Assembly: GCA_018065745.1 (NCBI GenBank)
Contig: JAGHSS010000377.1
Location: 1-9,252, forward strand
DNA length: 9,252 bases
Direction of reading: 5' to 3'
Origin: Candidatus Neoflavobacterium equi
GTDB lineage: Bacteria > Bacteroidota > Bacteroidia > Flavobacteriales > Flavobacteriaceae
Shown here: positions 6,436 through 9,252 of the stretch, piece by piece
How the letters are laid out: each line of letters opens with the position of its first letter
How positions within the stretch are numbered: the first letter of the stretch is position 1
Translations under genes and position numbers: made by a program
The notes under the pieces: model-generated
Told to the model about the DNA's origin: nothing
What the model saw: only the letters and a program-made list of their open reading frames with translations
Database searches by the model: none

Positions 6436-6485
6436 CAGTCCGTTAGAAATAGCGGACTGTTTAATTTCAACCCGTTAAAGCGGGT
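6436..6485 (+). repeat. Two consecutive dyads in the tRNA operon leader
   Basis: CAGTCCG (6436-6442) and CGGACTG (6453-6459) form a perfect 7-bp inverted repeat that begins directly after the -7 box, so it straddles the likely transcription start. A second dyad, ACCCG (6470-6474) with CGGGT (6481-6485), lies entirely in the leader before tRNA-Tyr. Neither is followed by a T-tract. They could be operator-like sites, 5'-end protecting hairpins or processing signals. Confidence 0.5.
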
Positions 6486-6509
6486 GGTATGAGCGGTAAG
6501 AAAATACTG

Positions 6510-6591
<82 letters not shown>

Positions 6592-6593
6592 CG

Positions 6594-6613
6594 GAACTAG
6601 AATGCTAGTTTTT
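6594..6613 (+). repeat. Short hairpin between tRNA-Tyr and tRNA-Thr
   Basis: AACTAG (6595-6600) and CTAGTT (6605-6610) form a 6-bp stem with an AATG loop. It can be extended by a G-U pair and is followed by only three more Ts. It is too weak for a confident terminator and more likely marks a tRNA processing spacer or partial attenuator. Confidence 0.35.
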
Positions 6614-6619
6614 ATATCA

Positions 6620-6691
6620 GCCGGCGTAGCTCAGGGGTAGAGTGCTTCCTTGGTAAGGAAGAGGTCACGAGTTCAAATCTCGTCGTTGGCT
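6620..6691 (+). tRNA. tRNA-Thr (GGT), copy 1
   Basis: This is a 72-base tRNA. The acceptor stem GCCGGCG (6620-6626) pairs with CGTTGGC (6684-6690) using two G-U pairs, and the discriminator is T. The anticodon stem CTTCC/GGAAG encloses TTGGTAA with anticodon GGT at 6652-6654, reading ACC and ACT threonine codons. The T arm ACGAG/CTCGT is fully paired and closes TTCAAAT. CCA is not encoded. A near-identical copy follows 30 bases downstream. Confidence 0.95.
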
Positions 6692-6721
6692 CATAAATTT
6701 AAGGCATTATATGACGCAATT

Positions 6722-6793
6722 GCCGGCGTAGCTCAGGGGTAGAGTGCTTCCTTGGTAAGGAAGAGGTCACGGGTTCAAATACCGTCGTTGGCT
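6722..6793 (+). tRNA. tRNA-Thr (GGT), copy 2, with T-stem mismatch
   Basis: This 72-base gene is identical to copy 1 at 69 of 72 positions, with anticodon GGT at 6754-6756. All three differences are in the T arm. Two of them (6772 G, 6782 C) are a compensated change of an A-T pair to G-C. The third is C to A at 6781, which leaves G53 opposite A61. The G53-C61 pair that closes the T loop is almost invariant in tRNAs, so this copy may be less stable, rarely charged, or decaying. The rest of the cloverleaf is intact. It directly precedes tuf, with 56 bases between. Confidence 0.88.
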
Positions 6794-6849
6794 CGGTTTT
6801 AAAAAAAATTTGAACACTAATTATATAACTAAGATTAAATTATTAAATC

Positions 6850-8037
6850 ATGGCAAAAGAAACATTCGACCGTTCGAAGCCTCACTTGAACATTGGTACA
6901 ATTGGGCACGTTGACCACGGAAAAACAACATTAACAGCGGCTATCACTAAAGTTTTATCAGATGCAGGTTTCTCAGAAGCTAAATCATTTGACCAAATTG
7001 ATAACGCTCCAGAAGAAAAAGAAAGAGGTATTACTATCAACACATCTCACGTTGAATATGCTACAGCTAACCGTCACTACGCTCACGTTGACTGTCCAGG
7101 TCACGCGGATTACGTAAAGAACATGGTAACTGGAGCTGCTCAAATGGATGGAGCTATCTTGGTTTGTGCTGCTACAGACGGACCAATGCCACAAACACGT
7201 GAGCACATCTTATTAGGACGCCAGGTTGGTGTGCCAAGAATGGTTGTGTTCTTGAACAAAGTGGATATGGTTGATGATCCAGAATTGTTAGAGTTAGTTG
7301 AAATGGAAATCCGTGATTTATTATCATTCTACAACTATGATGGTGATAATGGACCAGTTATTTCAGGTTCTGCATTAGGAGCTTTAAATGGTGAGCCAAA
7401 ATGGGTTGAGACTGTATTGTCATTAATGGAAGCAGTTGATGCATGGATCGAAGAGCCAGTGCGTGATACTGAAAAACCATTCTTAATGCCAGTAGAGGAT
7501 GTATTTACAATTACAGGACGTGGAACTGTTGCTACAGGACGTATCGAAACTGGAGTTGCTAATACAGGAGATCCAGTTGAGATCATTGGTATGGGAGCTG
7601 ACAAATTGACTTCTACAATTACAGGAGTTGAGATGTTCCGTAAAATCCTTGACCGTGGAGAAGCTGGAGATAACGTAGGTTTATTATTGAGAGGTATTGA
7701 CAAAGCTGATATCCGTCGTGGTATGGTTATCGTTAAGCCAGGATCTGTTAAACCACACGCTCACTTCAAAGCAGAGGTTTATATCTTGAAAAAAGAAGAA
7801 GGTGGACGTCACACTCCATTCCACAACAATTACCGTCCACAGTTCTACGTACGTACAACTGACGTAACTGGAACAATCACTTTACCAGAAGGTACTGAGA
7901 TGGTTATGCCTGGGGATAACTTAACAATTGATGTTACTTTATTGTCTCCAATTGCATTATCAGTAGGTTTACGTTTCGCTATCCGTGAGGGTGGTAGAAC
8001 AGTAGGTGCTGGTCAGGTAACTGAAATCTTAGACTAA
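6850..8037 (+). CDS. tuf: Elongation factor Tu
   Basis: EF-Tu, 395 residues, is the GTPase that brings aminoacyl-tRNA to the ribosomal A site. All GTP-binding motifs are seen: the P-loop GHVDHGKT at 19-26, switch I ERGITI at 58-63, DCPGH at 81-85 with the catalytic H85, NKVD at 136-139 and SGSAL at 172-176. Domain 2 contains [17 protein letters not shown], and the protein ends in the domain 3 sequence [16 protein letters not shown]. Length is normal. Codon use looks selected for high expression. The gene follows tRNA-Thr copy 2 with no separate promoter visible and ends at a strong terminator at 8055-8086. The start lacks a Shine-Dalgarno but has an A/T-rich leader, as usual here. The tRNA-tuf linkage is conserved across many bacteria. 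Confidence 0.99.
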   Translation: MAKETFDRSKPHLNIGTIGHVDHGKTTLTAAITKVLSDAGFSEAKSFDQIDNAPEEKERGITINTSHVEYATANRHYAHVDCPGHADYVKNMVTGAAQMDGAILVCAATDGPMPQTREHILLGRQVGVPRMVVFLNKVDMVDDPELLELVEMEIRDLLSFYNYDGDNGPVISGSALGALNGEPKWVETVLSLMEAVDAWIEEPVRDTEKPFLMPVEDVFTITGRGTVATGRIETGVANTGDPVEIIGMGADKLTSTITGVEMFRKILDRGEAGDNVGLLLRGIDKADIRRGMVIVKPGSVKPHAHFKAEVYILKKEEGGRHTPFHNNYRPQFYVRTTDVTGTITLPEGTEMVMPGDNLTIDVTLLSPIALSVGLRFAIREGGRTVGAGQVTEILD

Positions 8038-8041
8038 TTAT

Positions 8042-8073
8042 TTGGTTTATATATAAAATCGGTAGTATATTTG
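8042..8073 (+). promoter_or_regulatory. Promoter of tRNA-Trp / secE / nusG / rplK
   Basis: TTG at 8042-8044 is followed after 21 bases by TATATTTG at 8066-8073, a perfect -7 box that coincides base for base with the loop of the tuf terminator. Transcription would start near 8078-8080, inside the 3' arm of that terminator and about 12 bases before tRNA-Trp. Confidence 0.6.
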
Positions 8074-8086
8074 CTACCGATTTTTT
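8055..8086 (+). terminator. Rho-independent terminator of tuf
   Basis: ATCGGTAG (8058-8065) and CTACCGAT (8074-8081) form a perfect 8-bp stem around an 8-base loop. The stem is extended by AAA (8055-8057) opposite the first Ts and is followed by a T-tract to 8086. It begins 17 bases after the tuf stop and separates the tuf unit from the tRNA-Trp/secE unit. Confidence 0.88.
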
Positions 8087-8091
8087 CACAG

Positions 8092-8162
8092 ACGGGTGTA
8101 GTTCAAGGGTAGAATAGCGGTCTCCAAAACCGTTGATGGGGGTTCGAATCCCTCCACCCGTG
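8092..8162 (+). tRNA. tRNA-Trp (CCA)
   Basis: This is a 71-base tRNA. The acceptor stem ACGGGTG (8092-8098) pairs with CACCCGT (8155-8161), and the discriminator is G, as expected for tryptophan. The anticodon loop CTCCAAA carries CCA at 8124-8126. The T arm closes TTCGAAT with a regular stem. CCA is not encoded at the 3' end. tRNA-Trp just before secE is a widely conserved bacterial arrangement. Confidence 0.96.
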
Positions 8163-8177
8163 CAAAAAAAAAGTATC

Positions 8178-8375
8178 ATGACTAAAGTTGTTAATTACGT
8201 TTCAGAAGCTTTTGTAGAGCTTAAATCAAATGTGACTTGGCCAGAATGGGCTGAAGTGCAAAAGTTGACTATTGTTGTCGCAGTTTTTTCCGTTTTGTTT
8301 GCCTTGGCAACCTGGGGAGTTGATACGATTTTTGGTAGAGCTTTAGAAATTTTCTTTAATTGGTTAAAAGCTTAA
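8178..8375 (+). CDS. secE: Preprotein translocase subunit SecE
   Basis: SecE is a small essential subunit of the SecYEG protein-export channel in the inner membrane. This is the short, single-helix form at 65 residues. An amphipathic region carries the family motif ELKSNVTWPEWAEVQKL at 14-30, followed by one membrane segment at about 29-52 (TIVVAVFSVLFALATWGVDT). The ATG at 8178 is chosen because an in-frame upstream ATG at 8133 lies inside tRNA-Trp. The chosen start gives the normal protein beginning MTKVVNYVSEAFVEL. The gene starts 15 bases after tRNA-Trp and nusG follows after 11 bases, so the three are surely one transcript. Confidence 0.96.
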   Translation: MTKVVNYVSEAFVELKSNVTWPEWAEVQKLTIVVAVFSVLFALATWGVDTIFGRALEIFFNWLKA

Positions 8376-8386
8376 AATTTTCTGAT

Positions 8387-8938
8387 ATGTCTGAAAACAA
8401 TGTAAAAAAGTGGTATGTAGTAAGAGCAGTAAGCGGTCAAGAGAATAAAGTTAAAAATTATATTGAGACGGAAATTTCAAGACTGGGTATGCAAGACTAT
8501 GTATCTCAGGTCTTAGTTCCTACTGAAAAGGTAGTTCAAGTCAAAGACGGAAAGAAAACAGTAAAAGAGCGCATTTATTTTCCAGGATATGTGATGATTG
8601 AGGCGAACTTGACGGGAGAGGTTCCTCACACGATAAAATCAATAGCAGGAGTTATTGGATTTTTGGGTGAAACAAGAGGAGGAGAGCCAGTACCGTTGCG
8701 TATGTCAGAGGTCAACCGCATGTTAGGAAAAGTGGATGAGTTGTCTGTATCTGTAGACAATGTATCAATTCCTTATGTATTAGGGGATACCGTTAAAGTA
8801 ACAGACGGACCATTTAACGGTTTTAACGGAACAGTTGAAAACGTAAATGAAGAAAAGCGTAAACTAGAAGTAATGGTGAAAATCTTTGGAAGAAAGACCC
8901 CATTAGAGTTGAGTTTTATGCAAGTAGAAAAAATGTAA
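8387..8938 (+). CDS. nusG: Transcription antitermination factor NusG
   Basis: NusG, 183 residues, binds RNA polymerase, supports processive elongation and links it to Rho or the ribosome. The NGN domain covers about 7-115, with KWYVVRAVSGQENKV at 8-22 and the FPGYV signature at 65-69. The KOW domain is at about 131-160 (LGDTVKVTDGPFNGFNGTV), and a conserved tail KIFGRKTPLELSF follows at 165-177. Length is normal. The ATG at 8387 is preferred over an in-frame ATG at 8360, because that one lies within secE and adds an unconserved MVKSLKFSD. The gene follows secE by 11 bases and precedes rplK by 66, the standard secE-nusG-rplK order. Confidence 0.97.
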   Translation: MSENNVKKWYVVRAVSGQENKVKNYIETEISRLGMQDYVSQVLVPTEKVVQVKDGKKTVKERIYFPGYVMIEANLTGEVPHTIKSIAGVIGFLGETRGGEPVPLRMSEVNRMLGKVDELSVSVDNVSIPYVLGDTVKVTDGPFNGFNGTVENVNEEKRKLEVMVKIFGRKTPLELSFMQVEKM

Positions 8939-8955
8939 ATATTAGTTACATATAA

Positions 8956-8986
8956 ATCGCATCAATCGCTTCCAATTGAAAGATGT
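8956..8986 (+). repeat. Weak dyad in the rplK leader
   Basis: The 66 bases between nusG and rplK hold an imperfect stem. A segment near 8958 (CGCATC) can pair with GATGTG near 8981, with a near-palindrome around CAATTG between them. No promoter or T-tract is visible. It could be part of an L11/L1 autoregulatory leader, but this is speculative. Confidence 0.25.
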
Positions 8987-9004
8987 GCTTAATTTTTTAG
9001 AACA

Positions 9005-9252
9005 ATGGCAAAAGAAATTAGTAAAGTAGTAAAACTACAAGTTAAGGGAGGTGCAGCGAACCCATCGCCACCGGTTGGACCTGCTTTGGGGGCTGCTGGA
9101 GTTAACATCATGGAGTTCTGTAAGCAATTTAATGCTAGAACACAAGATAAACCAGGCAAAGTTTTACCAGTACAAATTACAGTTTACAAAGACAAATCTT
9201 TTGACTTTGTTGTTAAAACACCACCTGCTGCTGTTCAATTATTAGAAGCTGC
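9005..9252 (+). CDS. rplK: 50S ribosomal protein uL11, cut by window end
   Basis: The first 82 residues of ribosomal protein uL11 are visible and the gene runs off the right edge. The N-terminus [20 protein letters not shown] is followed by [20 protein letters not shown] at 21-40, the proline-rich hinge and helix that contact 23S rRNA and thiostrepton-class antibiotics. Next comes [20 protein letters not shown]. uL11 forms the GTPase-associated stalk base and is needed for RelA activation in the stringent response. It follows nusG with no promoter in between and begins the usual rplK-rplA-rplJ-rplL-rpoB run, which is outside the window. The start has no Shine-Dalgarno. Confidence 0.95.
   Translation, partial: MAKEISKVVKLQVKGGAANPSPPVGPALGAAGVNIMEFCKQFNARTQDKPGKVLPVQITVYKDKSFDFVVKTPPAAVQLLEA

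Noticed and set aside
6620..6793. Tandem repeats as a CRISPR array or mobile repeat
   Set aside because: There are just two 72-base copies and each is a full tRNA-Thr gene; the 30-base spacer is ordinary.
7335..7703. 122-codon open frame on the minus strand within tuf
   Set aside because: It lies wholly antisense to EF-Tu, has low-complexity composition caused by tuf codon bias, and no promoter or family resemblance.
9051..9245. 64-codon frame near the right edge
   Set aside because: It overlaps rplK in another frame; the uL11 reading frame is unmistakable and runs off the window.

Overview
The window is a compact, AT-rich, housekeeping stretch from a Bacteroidota genome, most likely Flavobacteriia/Flavobacteriales. 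All genes lie on the + strand. The support for this placement is of three kinds. The promoters have the Bacteroidota -7 form TAnnTTTG, as in TACCTTTG before rpsU. Shine-Dalgarno sequences are absent before every gene except rpsU. The gene families are also typical: a DUF2851 protein next to a short PspC-like protein, a three-repeat helix-hairpin-helix membrane protein, and the order rpsU - xer recombinase - hpf - tRNAs - tuf - tRNA-Trp - secE - nusG - rplK.

Left part (1-4665): a WYL-domain transcriptional regulator; a DUF2851 protein whose end overlaps a 75-residue PspC-like membrane protein; a membrane-anchored protein with three ComEA-like helix-hairpin-helix repeats; and a full-length acyl-CoA dehydrogenase with its catalytic glutamate. 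These look like ordinary chromosomal genes.

Middle part (4666-6373): a structured intergenic element (4703-4800) that resembles, from memory, the Flavo-1 RNA family. It is followed by a strong promoter and rpsU (bS21), the only gene here with a strong Shine-Dalgarno, and then by a 17-bp hairpin terminator. Next come a Xer-type tyrosine recombinase with all catalytic residues and a short-form ribosome hibernation factor (hpf/raiA), probably co-transcribed.

Right part (6374-9252): a promoter, a leader with two dyads, tRNA-Tyr(GTA), two nearly identical tRNA-Thr(GGT) genes, and tuf (EF-Tu). The second tRNA-Thr has lost the conserved G53-C61 pair. A strong terminator follows tuf; its loop is exactly a -7 box (TATATTTG), which could restart transcription for tRNA-Trp(CCA), secE, nusG and rplK (cut by the window end). 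This half supplies translation (EF-Tu, tRNAs, bS21, uL11), hibernation (HPF), protein export (SecE) and transcription elongation (NusG).

I found no mobile element, CRISPR array, phage gene or clearly new multi-gene system. The items worth a second look are small: the tRNA-Thr with a broken T-stem pair, the promoter nested in a terminator loop, the rpsU leader, and the structured intergenic element.
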